A DNA stretch of 64,000 bases from Nocardioides gansuensis (GTDB lineage: Bacteria > Actinomycetota > Actinomycetes > Propionibacteriales > Nocardioidaceae): assembly GCF_003076135.1 (NCBI RefSeq), contig NZ_QDGZ01000001.1, positions 558,001 through 622,000 of the forward strand. The letters run 5' to 3'. The notes beneath the pieces were generated by a model. That model had not been told where the DNA came from. It saw only the letters and a list, made by a program, of their open reading frames with translations, and made no database searches. Made by a program: the position numbers and the translations under genes. Positions 42,718-51,744 of this stretch are shown one piece after another (within the stretch, counting starts at the first letter, position 1; the number at the start of each line of letters is the position of its first letter).

Positions 42718-42731
42718 TGAGAGCGCTTTCA
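42718..42731. promoter_or_regulatory. LacI-type operator 2
   Basis: TGAGAGCGCTTTCA, nearly perfect palindrome, 99 bp centre to centre from operator 1 and upstream of the candidate -35. Paired operators around a promoter are typical of looping repression. Confidence 0.7.
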
Positions 42732-42933
42732 CGAGATGGCAAGCCGACCGCCGCAGGTCTGCTGCAGGGAGGAGCCGCCGTCGCGGGTTGCCGGCGCCGG
42801 CGCGGCTCCCCCGACGGTCCAGATCGTGGGGGGCGGCGGGGACGCCTACCTCTGCGCCCCTCCCACAGGCGTGGCGTGGCCGGGCGGCCAGCCGCCGAGC
42901 TGGTGCCTCTCGCTCACCGCTCGCGGACGTCGG

Positions 42934-44823
42934 TCAGCGGGTGCCCTTCCGGGCCCGGGAGGCGATCTTGCCGCGCTCGTTGGCGTCGAGGATCACCTTG
43001 CGGATGCGCACGGTCTCCGGCGTCACCTCGACGCACTCGTCCTCGCGGCAGAACTCCAGGCACTGCTCCAGCGACAGCCTCTTCGGCGGGATCAGCTTCT
43101 CGAAGTTGTCGGAGGTCGCGGACCGGATGTTGGTCTGCTGCTTCTCCTTGGTGATGTTGACGTCCATGTCGTCGGCGCGGGAGTTCTCCCCGACGATCAT
43201 GCCCTCGTAGACCTCGGTGGTCGGCTCCACGAAGAGCACGCCGCGCTCCTGCAGCGACGTCATGGCGTACGCCGTGGCGGCACCCGCGCGGTCGGCCACC
43301 AGCGAGCCCGAGGCGCGCGAGCGGATCTCGCCGGCCCACGGCTCGTAGCCCTCCGAGATGTGGTGGGCGATGCCGGTGCCGCGGGTGTCGGTGAGGAACT
43401 CGGTGCGGAAGCCGATCAGGCCGCGCGCCGGGACGATGAACTCCATCCGCACCCATCCGGTGCCGTGGTTGGTCATCTGCTCCATCCGGCCCTTGCGGCT
43501 GGCGAGCAGCTCGGTGATGGTGCCGAGGTATTCCTCCGGCGCGTCGATCGTCAGCCGCTCCATCGGCTCGTGAAGCTTGCCGTCGATCTCCTTGGTGACC
43601 ACCTGCGGCTTGCCGACGGTCAGCTCGTAGCCCTCCCGGCGCATCTGCTCGACCAGGATCGCCAGGGCGAGCTCGCCGCGGCCCTGCACCTCCCAGGCGT
43701 CGGGGCGCTCGGTGGGGAGGACGCGGAGCGAGACGTTGCCGACCAGCTCGGAGTCGAGGCGGTCCTTGACCAGGCGCGCGGTGACCTTGGCGCCCTTGAC
43801 CCGGCCGACCAGCGGCGAGGTGTTGGTGCCGATGGTCATCGAGATGGCCGGCTCGTCGACGTGGATGAGCGGCAGGGCGACCGGGTTGTCGGGGTCGGCC
43901 AGCGTCTCGCCGATGGTGATCTCGGGGATGCCCGCGACGGCGACGATGTCGCCGGGGCCGGCCTGCTCGCCGGGCTTGCGCTCGAGGCCCTCGGTGACGA
44001 GGAGCTCGGTGATCTTCACGTTCTGCCTGGAGCCGTCACGCTTCAGCCACGCGACCTGCTGGCCCTTCTTCAGGTAGCCCTGGTGGATGCGGAGCAGCGC
44101 CAGGCGGCCCAGGAAGGGGGAGGCATCGAGGTTGGTGACGTGGGCCTGCAGCGGCGCGCCCTGGTCGTACTGCGGCGCCGGGATGGTCTCGAGGATCGTC
44201 TTGAAGAGCGGCTCGAGGCTGTCGCCGGCCGGGAGGGCGCCGTTCTCCGGCTTCTCGGTGCTGGCGATCCCGGCCTTGCCCGAGGCGTAGACGACCGGGA
44301 AGTCCAGCGCGTCCTGGCTGTGCGACTCGTCGAGCAGGTCCATGAACAGCTCGTAGGTCTCGTCGACGACCTCGTCGATGCGGGAGTCGGGACGGTCGGT
44401 CTTGTTGACGACCAGGATCACCGGCATGTCCGCGTTGAGGGCCTTGCGGAGCACGAAGCGGGTCTGGGGGAGCGGGCCCTCCGAGGCGTCGACCAGCAGC
44501 ACGATGCCGTCGACCATCGACAGGCCCCGCTCGACCTCGCCGCCGAAGTCGGCGTGGCCGGGGGTGTCGATGATGTTGATCGTCATCGGCTTGCCCTCGG
44601 CGGCGGGACCGGCGTAGTGCACCGCGGTGTTCTTCGCGAGGATCGTGATGCCCTTCTCGCGCTCGAGCTCGCCGGAGTCCATGGCCCGCTCCGCGACGCC
44701 CTCGGCCTGGTGGGCGCTGAAGGCGCCGGCCTGGTGGAGCATCGCGTCGACGAGGGTGGTCTTGCCGTGGTCGACGTGGGCGACGATCGCGACGTTGCGC
44801 AGGTCGGAGCGGAGTGCAGGCAT
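42934..44823 (-). CDS. typA: ribosome-associated GTPase TypA/BipA
   Basis: A 629-residue translational GTPase. G1 [13 protein letters not shown]2 region [15 protein letters not shown]3 [13 protein letters not shown]4 NKTDRPD. Domains II, III and V and the BipA-specific C-terminal domain follow ([34 protein letters not shown] with I for V). It aids 50S assembly and stress growth by family. Full length for TypA. Confidence 0.95.
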   Translation of the reverse strand: MPALRSDLRNVAIVAHVDHGKTTLVDAMLHQAGAFSAHQAEGVAERAMDSGELEREKGITILAKNTAVHYAGPAAEGKPMTINIIDTPGHADFGGEVERGLSMVDGIVLLVDASEGPLPQTRFVLRKALNADMPVILVVNKTDRPDSRIDEVVDETYELFMDLLDESHSQDALDFPVVYASGKAGIASTEKPENGALPAGDSLEPLFKTILETIPAPQYDQGAPLQAHVTNLDASPFLGRLALLRIHQGYLKKGQQVAWLKRDGSRQNVKITELLVTEGLERKPGEQAGPGDIVAVAGIPEITIGETLADPDNPVALPLIHVDEPAISMTIGTNTSPLVGRVKGAKVTARLVKDRLDSELVGNVSLRVLPTERPDAWEVQGRGELALAILVEQMRREGYELTVGKPQVVTKEIDGKLHEPMERLTIDAPEEYLGTITELLASRKGRMEQMTNHGTGWVRMEFIVPARGLIGFRTEFLTDTRGTGIAHHISEGYEPWAGEIRSRASGSLVADRAGAATAYAMTSLQERGVLFVEPTTEVYEGMIVGENSRADDMDVNITKEKQQTNIRSATSDNFEKLIPPKRLSLEQCLEFCREDECVEVTPETVRIRKVILDANERGKIASRARKGTR

Positions 44824-44949
44824 GGGTGTACGACGTCGCTTTCAGCTGGAGGAGGGTGCGCCACGGAGGCGCCCGTCAGTCTAGGTGCGGGGAGGCTTCG
44901 CCCCCGAATCGCTCTGGCCGCTGGGGGTGGTCTCGGGTAGACACGGGGC

Positions 44950-46287
44950 ATGACTCCTCGGGACACCTCCTGCGCCTTCGTGCCGCCCTACCTGCTCGCC
45001 CACATCGCCTCCACCGACGCCCCCGGTGCCGAGCGGAGCCGCGACACCCTCGTCCTCGACCAGGAGTTCCGCGCGCGCCGCGAGGCGCGCACCCCGACCG
45101 GCCCGGCCGCTCCCCCCACCGCTGCCTGGACCGTGCACTCCGCCGACAACACCACCAGACTCCCCGGCCGGCCGGTCCGCGCGGCGGGGCAGTCGGAGTC
45201 GGGCGACGTCGCCGTGGACGAGGCGGCCGAGGGGATCGCCGCGACGCTGCGGATGTTCGCCGACGGCCTCGGCCTCGCGTCGTACGACGATGCGGGCGCG
45301 CCCGTGAGCCTGACCGTCCACTACGGCCAGGACTACGACAACGCCTTCTGGGACGGGGTCCAGCTGGTCTTCGGTGACGGCGACGGCAAGGTCTTCGAGC
45401 GCTTCACCAAGCCGGTCGACGTGCTGACGCACGAGTTCGCGCACGCCGTCACCGAGCACACCGCCGGCCTGGTCTACCGCGGCCAGTCGGGCGCGCTCAA
45501 CGAGTCGGTGTCCGACGTGTTCGCGGCCTGCCTCAAGCAGCACCTGCGCGGCGAGACCGCGGAGGAGGGCGACTGGCTGATCGGCGAGGGGCTCTTCCTC
45601 CCGACCGTCCGCGCCCGCGCCCTGCGCGACATGGCTGCGCCGGGCACCGCCTACGACGACCCCGTGCTCGGCAAGGACCCGCAGGTCGGCCACCTGGACG
45701 ACTACGTCGAGACGACCGAGGACAACGGCGGGGTGCACCTCAACTCCGGCATCCCCAACAAGGCCTTCCAGCTGGCCGCGGTCGCGATCGGCGGCACCAC
45801 GCTCGAGGGCGCGGCGCCGATCTGGCTGGCCGCCCTGAGGTCGGGCGACGTCCGGCCGACCACCGACTTCGCGGGCTTCGCGGCCGCGACGGTCGCCGTC
45901 GCCGGGGAGCACGCGGACGCCGTGCGGCAGGCGTGGGCCGAGGTCGGCGTGGGCCTCGAGGTCGGCGCCGAGCCCGGGCGCCCCGGCCCGGGCGCGCCCG
46001 TCGGTGGCTCGGTCGTCCGGGTGACCCGCAGCGGCGGCTTCGCCGGCCGGACGGCCAGCGGCGAAGTGGACCTGGAGGCCGACGACCCCCGCGCCTCCGA
46101 CGTACGCCACCTCGTCGACCGCCTCGACCTCGCCTCGGCGCGGGGAGGCCCGCCGATGCCCGACATGTTCGTCTACCGCTTCGAGGTGTGCGGCGCGCCC
46201 CCCGTCGAGGTGCCCGAGCAGCAGCTCACCGACGACCTGGCTGCGCTGGCCCGGATCGTGCTGGCCCGGCCCGACGACCTGGCCTGA
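44950..46287 (+). CDS. protealysin-like M4 metallopeptidase with fused emfourin-like domain
   Basis: A 445-residue protein without a Sec signal. Residues 8-16, CAFVPPYLL, match the short propeptide motif of protealysin-like M4 peptidases. Zn site HEFAH at 161-165 with third ligand Glu185 in NESVSD and catalytic His263 in GGVHLNSGIPNKAF. After residue ~354 an additional domain begins VVRVTRSGGFAGRTASGEVDL and runs to ~440; it resembles emfourin (M4in), the protein inhibitor that in Serratia is a separate gene beside protealysin. Fusion of an inhibitor-like domain to its target peptidase suggests built-in control. Confidence 0.85.
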   Translation: MTPRDTSCAFVPPYLLAHIASTDAPGAERSRDTLVLDQEFRARREARTPTGPAAPPTAAWTVHSADNTTRLPGRPVRAAGQSESGDVAVDEAAEGIAATLRMFADGLGLASYDDAGAPVSLTVHYGQDYDNAFWDGVQLVFGDGDGKVFERFTKPVDVLTHEFAHAVTEHTAGLVYRGQSGALNESVSDVFAACLKQHLRGETAEEGDWLIGEGLFLPTVRARALRDMAAPGTAYDDPVLGKDPQVGHLDDYVETTEDNGGVHLNSGIPNKAFQLAAVAIGGTTLEGAAPIWLAALRSGDVRPTTDFAGFAAATVAVAGEHADAVRQAWAEVGVGLEVGAEPGRPGPGAPVGGSVVRVTRSGGFAGRTASGEVDLEADDPRASDVRHLVDRLDLASARGGPPMPDMFVYRFEVCGAPPVEVPEQQLTDDLAALARIVLARPDDLA

Positions 46288-46296
46288 CGCCGGACG

Positions 46297-46986
46297 TCAG
46301 CCCAGCGCGCGGTCGAGGGCGGCCTGGACGTGCAGCGTGGTGCAGGGGAAGACGGGGATCTCGACGTCGGCCTGCTTGATGAGCAGCTCGAGCTCGGTGC
46401 AGCCGAGCAGCGCGCCGCCGGCGCCCGCGTCCCAGAGCTCCTCGATGACCGAGACGACGCGCTTGCGGGTGCGCGGCACGACGACGCCGTGCACGAGCTC
46501 CTCGTAGATCGCGTTGTTGATCCACTCGTGGTGCTGCTCGTCGGGCACGATGACCGAGACGCCGGACCCGGCGAGCCGGTCGACGAAGAACGACTCGCTC
46601 ATCGCGACCTTGGTGCCGACCAGGCCGACCGTGCCGACACCGGCGTCGAGGCAGGCCTTCGCCACCACGTCGCCGAGGTGGAGCAGCGGGATGTCCACGG
46701 CCGCCTGCACCTCGTCGGCCACCTTGTGGAACGTCGTGGTGCACAGCATCAGGAAGTCGGCGCCGGCCCGCTCCACGCCCTGCGCGGCGGAGGCCAGCAG
46801 CTGGCCGATCTGGTCCCATCGCTCGTCGTCCTCGAGATGGGTGAGCTCGGCGAAGTCGACCGTGCTCAGCACCAGCTTGGGCGACGACAGGCCGCCCAGC
46901 CGCTCCTGCACCCCGAGGTTGAGGTCGCGGTAGTAGACCGCGCTGCTCTCCCAGCTCATGCCGCCGACGAGTCCGATGGTCTGCAC
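46297..46986 (-). CDS. aspartate/glutamate racemase-family protein
   Basis: A 229-residue protein of the YgeA/aspartate racemase branch. Start TIGLVGGMSWESSAVYYRDLN is typical. Catalytic Cys in LCTTTFHKV and second Cys in LGCTELELLI are both present. It probably interconverts amino acid enantiomers, substrate unproved. Convergent with the M4 peptidase (9 bases between stops). Confidence 0.85.
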   Translation of the reverse strand: MQTIGLVGGMSWESSAVYYRDLNLGVQERLGGLSSPKLVLSTVDFAELTHLEDDERWDQIGQLLASAAQGVERAGADFLMLCTTTFHKVADEVQAAVDIPLLHLGDVVAKACLDAGVGTVGLVGTKVAMSESFFVDRLAGSGVSVIVPDEQHHEWINNAIYEELVHGVVVPRTRKRVVSVIEELWDAGAGGALLGCTELELLIKQADVEIPVFPCTTLHVQAALDRALG

Positions 46987-47044
46987 GGGGGAAGTCTGGC
47001 ACGACTTGCGGCGCCCGACGCGGCGCCGGGGCGGCGGCGGACGG

Positions 47045-47794
47045 TCAGACCCGGTGGATCTTGTGCGGGGCGGCCTGGGCCCGCGGCTTGATGACCAGCT
47101 CGTCGATGTCCACGTGCGAGGGGCGCGTCGCGATCCAGGCGATCGCGTCGGCCACGTCCTCGGCCCGCAGCGGGTCGGGGACGCCGGCGTACACCGCCTC
47201 GGCCGCCGCCCGGTCGCCGAGGCGCACGAGCGCGAACTCCTCGGTGCGCACCATCCCGGGCGCCACCTCGGAGACCCGGATCGGCTCGCCGTTGAGCTCG
47301 AGCCGCAGCGTCTCGGTGACCACGCGGGTGGCGTGCTTGGCCGCGGTGTAGCCGCCGCCCTTCTCGTAGGCCACGCGCCCGGCGAGCGAGCCGACGTTGA
47401 CGATCAGGCTGTCCCCGCTCGCGCGCAGCGCCGGCAGGAGGGCCTGGGTCACCCGCATCAGCCCCAGCACGTTGACGTCGTACATCGCCCGCCACTGCTC
47501 CACGTCGGCCGACTCGATCCGGTCGGACCCGAAGGCGCCGCCGGCGTTGTTGACCAGCACGTGCACGACGTCGAGCGTCGCCGCGAGCGCGGCGACGGAG
47601 GCGTCGTCGGTGACGTCGCAGGTCACGGCGGTGCCGCCGATCTCCTCGGCGAGGCCGGAGATCCGGTCAGTACGCCGCGCGGCGCAGACGACGTGGAAGC
47701 CCTCGGCTGCCAGGGCGCGAGCGGTGGCGGCGCCGATGCCGCTGCTCGCCCCGGTGACGACCGCGGTGCGTGGGGAGGGGCTGGACGAGCTCAT
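47045..47794 (-). CDS. SDR-family oxidoreductase
   Basis: A 249-residue classical SDR similar to YdfG-type serine/3-hydroxy acid dehydrogenases. Motifs: TAVVTGASSGIGAATARAL, LVNNAGGAFGSD, NVGSLAGRVAYEKGGGYTAAKHA with the YxxxK pair, and late GMVRTEEFALVR. The start MSSSSPSPRT at 47794 is divergent from the RNase H gene by 25 bases. Confidence 0.85.
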   Translation of the reverse strand: MSSSSPSPRTAVVTGASSGIGAATARALAAEGFHVVCAARRTDRISGLAEEIGGTAVTCDVTDDASVAALAATLDVVHVLVNNAGGAFGSDRIESADVEQWRAMYDVNVLGLMRVTQALLPALRASGDSLIVNVGSLAGRVAYEKGGGYTAAKHATRVVTETLRLELNGEPIRVSEVAPGMVRTEEFALVRLGDRAAAEAVYAGVPDPLRAEDVADAIAWIATRPSHVDIDELVIKPRAQAAPHKIHRV

Positions 47795-47819
47795 GCGGTC
47801 ATGATGCAGGATCGGCCCC

Positions 47820-48695
47820 GTGATCATCGCGGCGGCAGACGGCTCGGCACTCGGCAACCCCGGCCCGACGGGGTGGGCGTGGTACGTCGACGACGACTGC
47901 TGGGCGTCGGGCGGCTGGGCGCACGGCACCAACAACATGGGCGAGCTGATGGCCGTGCTCGACCTGCTCCGCCAGACCTCCCACCTCGACGAGGACCTGC
48001 ACGTCTACTGCGACTCCACCTACGTGATCAACACGGTCACCAAGTGGATGGCCGGCTGGAAGCGGCGCGGCTGGAAGAAGGGCGACGGCCAGCCGGTGAT
48101 GAACCTCGAGCTGGTCCGGGGGCTCGACGAGGCGATGGCCGGGCGCCGGGTGACCTTCGAGTGGGTCAAGGGCCACGCCGGGCACGAGCTCAACGAGGCG
48201 GCGGACCGGCTCGCCAACGCCGCCGCCGCGGCGTACAAGGCCGGCCGAGAGCCCGACCACGGCCCGGGCTGCGTAGGGGCGCCCGCCCGCCGGGCGCCGA
48301 TGACCGTCACGCGTCCGGAGCCTGAGCCGGACCTCTTCTCCGGGCTGCTGGACGCCGAGCCCTCCGCCGAGGAGCAGGTCGTCGAGCTCGAGCGCTCCCT
48401 GCTCACCGACGAGGTCCGCTCCGACCCCGCAGCCGTCGCCGCGCTGCTGCACCCCCAGTGGCAGGAGATCGGTCGCTCCGGGCGCCTGCGGACCCGGGAG
48501 GAGATCCTCGCCGAGATCGCGCCGATCCCGCAGGTCACCCTCGACGTCGTGTCGGTGAGCGAGGTGTCTCCCGGGGTGATCCTGCTGGTCTGGCGCGGCA
48601 CCACCGACACCCACGCGGCCCTGCGCAGCTCGCTGTGGGTGAGGACCGGCCAGCGGTGGCAGCAGCTCTTCCACCAGGGCACCACGGAGCCCTGA
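47820..48695 (+). CDS. rnhA: ribonuclease HI fused to a DUF4440/SnoaL-like domain
   Basis: A 291-residue fusion starting at a GTG. Residues 1-140 are RNase HI with catalytic D7 (AADGSALGNPGP), E42 (GELMAVLDLL), D65 (YCDSTY), H119 and D129 (NEAADRLA). After a Pro-rich linker, residues ~175-290 form an NTF2-like DUF4440 domain (LERSLLTDEVRSDPAAVAALLHPQW, EIGRSGRLRTREEIL). RNase HI removes RNA from RNA:DNA hybrids; the second domain binds small ligands in other families and has no clear role here. Confidence 0.85.
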   Translation: MIIAAADGSALGNPGPTGWAWYVDDDCWASGGWAHGTNNMGELMAVLDLLRQTSHLDEDLHVYCDSTYVINTVTKWMAGWKRRGWKKGDGQPVMNLELVRGLDEAMAGRRVTFEWVKGHAGHELNEAADRLANAAAAAYKAGREPDHGPGCVGAPARRAPMTVTRPEPEPDLFSGLLDAEPSAEEQVVELERSLLTDEVRSDPAAVAALLHPQWQEIGRSGRLRTREEILAEIAPIPQVTLDVVSVSEVSPGVILLVWRGTTDTHAALRSSLWVRTGQRWQQLFHQGTTEP

Positions 48696-48722
48696 CCGAC
48701 CGATCTGCCACACTCGACTCCG

Positions 48723-49124
48723 ATGACCCCCCGTTCCCTCGCTCCGCCCGCAGCCGCCCTTGGCGGTGCGTTCTGGACCGTGCGCTGGCTGATGGGCGGT
48801 CCCGAGGTCGATCGCTCCGCCGGCGACGTGCTCCACTGGCTCGGACTGGTCCTCCTCGCGCTCGCCCTGGCGGTCGTGGGCGCCGGGCTGGTCAGCCGCA
48901 GCGCCGCCGGCCTGCGGGCGCTGGTCGCGGTCGCCTTCCCGGTGCTGGTCTGGTCGGTCGTGGAGGTGGTCCGGCCGAGCGGAGACGCCCACGTCTTCGA
49001 CGGTCTGGTGGGTGTGATCGCCCTCGTGGCCGCGCTGGTCGTGCTGGCCCTGCGGCGCAAGGGTGCCGACCGGGACCGGCCACGGCCACGGCCACGCTCC
49101 CGGCGAGGCGCGCACGCGGCATAG
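48723..49124 (+). CDS. small membrane protein, hypothetical
   Basis: A 133-residue protein with about four hydrophobic segments (PPAAALGGAFWTVRWLMGG, WLGLVLLALALAVVGAGLV, LVAVAFPVLVWSVVEVV, LVGVIALVAALVVLALR) and an Arg/Pro-rich cytosolic tail. It begins 27 bases after the RNase H fusion and may share its transcript. No family recognised. Confidence 0.65.
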   Translation: MTPRSLAPPAAALGGAFWTVRWLMGGPEVDRSAGDVLHWLGLVLLALALAVVGAGLVSRSAAGLRALVAVAFPVLVWSVVEVVRPSGDAHVFDGLVGVIALVAALVVLALRRKGADRDRPRPRPRSRRGAHAA

Positions 49125-49143
49125 CGGCAGACCTCACACTGGC

Positions 49144-49162
49144 ATAGGTAAGGCTTCCCTCA
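49144..49162 (+). promoter_or_regulatory. iron box (IdeR/DmdR1-type operator)
   Basis: ATAGGTAAGGCTTCCCTCA matches the actinobacterial iron box consensus TTAGGTTAGGCTAACCTAA at about 14 of 19 positions, with the core AGGTnAGGCT intact. It ends 12 bases before the GTG of the adenylation protein, where it would block transcription when iron is plentiful. Confidence 0.65.
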
Positions 49163-49174
49163 TACGCTTGGCCG

Positions 49175-51730
49175 GTGACAGTGCCCGTGCACGCGGCGAG
49201 CCGCCAGGCGGCCTTCCCCGCGGCGGCGCCCCTCGTGGCGCACCTCGCGTCGTTCGGCGACCGGCCGGCGCTGCTGGGTCGCGGCGCCGGCGACGGGCTC
49301 TCCTATGCCGGTCTCGCTCGCCGTGTCGCGGCGGTGGCGGCGGCGTATGCCGGGACCCGGCGGCTGGTCCTGCTCACGCCCCGCAACGACGCCGACTCGG
49401 TGGTGGAATACCTCGGCGCGCTGGCTGCCGACCAGGTCGTCCTCCTGGCCGACGAGGCCGCGGCGCCCGCGCTCGAGTCGGCGTGGCAGCCCGACGCGCT
49501 GGCCGGCCCGGAGGGACGCCGCTGGCTGCGCGACGGGTCCGCCCACTCCCTGCACCCTGACCTCACCCTGCTGCTGTCCACGAGCGGGTCGACCGGCTCG
49601 CCCAAGCTGGTGCGTCTCTCGCGCGACAACCTCGTGGCCAACGCCGCCGCCATCGCCGACTCCCTCGGCATCCGCTCCACCGACGTGGCCGCGACGACGC
49701 TTCCGCTGCACTACTGCTACGGGCTGTCGGTGCTGCACAGCCACCTGCTGCGCGGCGCGGCCCTCCTGCTGACCGAGCGCTCCGTGGTCGACGAGTGCTT
49801 CTGGGACGACGTCCGCACCCACGGCGTGACCACCCTGCCGGGCGTGCCGCACACCTTCGAGCTGCTCGAGCGCACCGGCTTCGCCGACCGGGTCCTGCCC
49901 TCGCTGCGCTGCCTCACCCAGGCCGGCGGCCGGATGGCCCCCGCGCGGGTGCGGGCCTTCGCCGAGCTCGGCCAGCGCCGAGGCTTCGACCTGTTCGTGA
50001 TGTACGGCGCGACAGAGGCCACCGCCCGGATGGCCGTCCTCCCCGCCGACCTCGCCACGACGGCGCCGACGTCGATCGGGCTCCCGCTGCCGGGCACCTC
50101 GTTCTCGCTCGCTCCCGTCGAGGGCGCCGAGCCGGGGGTCGGCGAGCTGGTCTTCCACGGGCCCAACGTGATGCTGGGCTACGCCGAGCTCGCCGCCGAC
50201 CTCGCGCTCGGGGCGACCGTCGACCATCTGCGCACGGGCGACCTGGCCCGCCAGCGGCCCGACGGGCTCTGGGAGGTCGTCGGGCGCACCCGCCGGATCG
50301 CCAAGGTCTGCGGCCTCCGCGTCGACCTGGACCGCCTCGAGCGCACCCTCGCCGCCCGCGGCACCGTCGTCGCGTGCGCCGACGGCGACGACCGGGTCGT
50401 CGTCGGCGTGGTGGCTGGAGCGCGACCCGTCGACCCGGTCTCCATCGCGGCCGACGCGGCCGGGGCCAGCGGCCTGGCCGTGACCGGCGTACACGTGGAG
50501 GTGCTCGACGACCTGCCGCGGCTTCCCAACGGCAAGGTCGACTACCGCGCGCTGGCGGGTCTCGGTCAGCTCGCTGGTCGAGTAGGCGCGGGGGCTGAGC
50601 GCCGTATCGAGGCCTCCGCCCGGGTGAGCGCGACCGACGTCGCCGCGCTCTACGCCCGGCTCCTCGGCAGGCCCGAGGCCCGCCCCACCGACTCGTTCCT
50701 CGGTCTCGGCGGCGACTCCCTGTCATACGTCGAGGTGTCGATCCAGCTGGAGCGGCTGCTCGGCCACCTCCCCGCCGGCTGGCCGGCGATGCCCGCGGCG
50801 GCCCTCGTCGACACCCCGCGGCCGGAGCCGCGCCGCGGCCGCCTGCTCGAGACCAACGTGCTGATGCGCGCGGTGGCGATCATCACCATCGTCGGCACCC
50901 ACGCCAACCTGTTCGCCCTGCTCGGCGGCGCGCACCTGCTGCTCGCCGTGGCGGGCTTCAACCTCGGTCGCTTCCAGCTCGCCCCACAGGCCGGCTCGGC
51001 CCGGGTCGCCGGGCTGGCGCGGGCGGCCCTGCGCGTCGCCGTACCGTCCATGGCCTTCATCGGCGTCGTCGCCGCCTTCTCCGACCAGATCGGCTGGCGG
51101 CAGGCCATGCTGCTGACCCAGTTCACCGAGTGGGCGTGGTCGGAGCCGCGGTGGAGCTACTGGTTCGTCGAGGCGCTCGTGCTCGACGTCCTGCTGCTGG
51201 CGGCGCTGCTCGCGGTGCCGGCCGTGGACCGATGGTCGCGGCGCTGGTCCTTCGGCCTGCCCGTCGCCCTGACGGTGGCGCTGCTGCCGACCCGCTACGA
51301 CTGGTTCGGCCTGCCGGGTGACCACATGCACCGCGGCTACGGCGTGCTCTGGGTGATCACCCTCGGCTGGGCGATGTCGCAGGCGCGCACGACCGGCCAG
51401 CGCTGGCTGGTCACGCTGCTCTCCCTCGCGATCGTGCCGGGCTTCTTCGGCGGGCCCAGCCGCCACCTCTACCTCGTCGGCGGTCTGCTGCTCCTCGTCT
51501 GGCTGCCCCACGTGCGGGTGCCGGCGGTCGTCGCGCGGCTCGTCGGGCCGGTCGCCGGTGCCTCGCTGTGGATCTACCTCGCGCACTGGCAGGTCTACCC
51601 GCACCTGGAGGACCGCTGGCCGCTGCTCGCCACGCTCGCGTCCCTCGCGGTGGGCGTGGCCGCATGGTGGACGGTCGGCGCGGGAATGAGCCGGGCACGG
51701 CGATGGTTGGGTAGGGGAGCGACTGCCTGA
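49175..51730 (+). CDS. adenylation-carrier-acyltransferase fusion, iron-box controlled
   Basis: An 851-residue three-part protein starting at a GTG. Residues 1-~460: acyl-AMP ligase/adenylation domain with P-loop [37 protein letters not shown] and a terminal Lys in [11 protein letters not shown]. Residues ~485-550: carrier domain with phosphopantetheine Ser515 in LGGDSLSY. Residues ~560-850: about ten membrane segments of an acyltransferase-3-like domain with the R-X10-H motif (R565, H576 in [12 protein letters not shown]). It could activate an acid, load it on its own carrier and transfer it across or within the membrane. No siderophore genes are adjacent, so product is unknown. Confidence 0.8.
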   Translation: MTVPVHAASRQAAFPAAAPLVAHLASFGDRPALLGRGAGDGLSYAGLARRVAAVAAAYAGTRRLVLLTPRNDADSVVEYLGALAADQVVLLADEAAAPALESAWQPDALAGPEGRRWLRDGSAHSLHPDLTLLLSTSGSTGSPKLVRLSRDNLVANAAAIADSLGIRSTDVAATTLPLHYCYGLSVLHSHLLRGAALLLTERSVVDECFWDDVRTHGVTTLPGVPHTFELLERTGFADRVLPSLRCLTQAGGRMAPARVRAFAELGQRRGFDLFVMYGATEATARMAVLPADLATTAPTSIGLPLPGTSFSLAPVEGAEPGVGELVFHGPNVMLGYAELAADLALGATVDHLRTGDLARQRPDGLWEVVGRTRRIAKVCGLRVDLDRLERTLAARGTVVACADGDDRVVVGVVAGARPVDPVSIAADAAGASGLAVTGVHVEVLDDLPRLPNGKVDYRALAGLGQLAGRVGAGAERRIEASARVSATDVAALYARLLGRPEARPTDSFLGLGGDSLSYVEVSIQLERLLGHLPAGWPAMPAAALVDTPRPEPRRGRLLETNVLMRAVAIITIVGTHANLFALLGGAHLLLAVAGFNLGRFQLAPQAGSARVAGLARAALRVAVPSMAFIGVVAAFSDQIGWRQAMLLTQFTEWAWSEPRWSYWFVEALVLDVLLLAALLAVPAVDRWSRRWSFGLPVALTVALLPTRYDWFGLPGDHMHRGYGVLWVITLGWAMSQARTTGQRWLVTLLSLAIVPGFFGGPSRHLYLVGGLLLLVWLPHVRVPAVVARLVGPVAGASLWIYLAHWQVYPHLEDRWPLLATLASLAVGVAAWWTVGAGMSRARRWLGRGATA
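50572..50612 (+). repeat. Nocardioides-type short interspersed repeat inside a gene
   Basis: The ends CGCTGGTCGAGTAG and GTATCGAGG match the repeat at 61613-61659 and intergenic repeats I associate with Nocardioides. Here it is read in frame as [16 protein letters not shown], in the linker between adenylation and carrier domains, so the insertion is tolerated. Confidence 0.6.
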
Positions 51731-51744
51731 CCGAGAGGGACCCC

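Larger units (their letters stand above)
42545..42933. other. 389-base region upstream of the sugar operon
   Basis: It separates typA from the binding-protein gene, both reverse. It holds two LacI-type operators, a candidate promoter, and near typA a GC-rich palindromic stretch (GCCGGCGCCGGC about 42795) that may end typA transcription. No gene is seen. Confidence 0.6.

Noticed and set aside
42736..44940. Forward ORF of 734 codons
   Set aside because: Antisense to typA, whose G motifs are intact.
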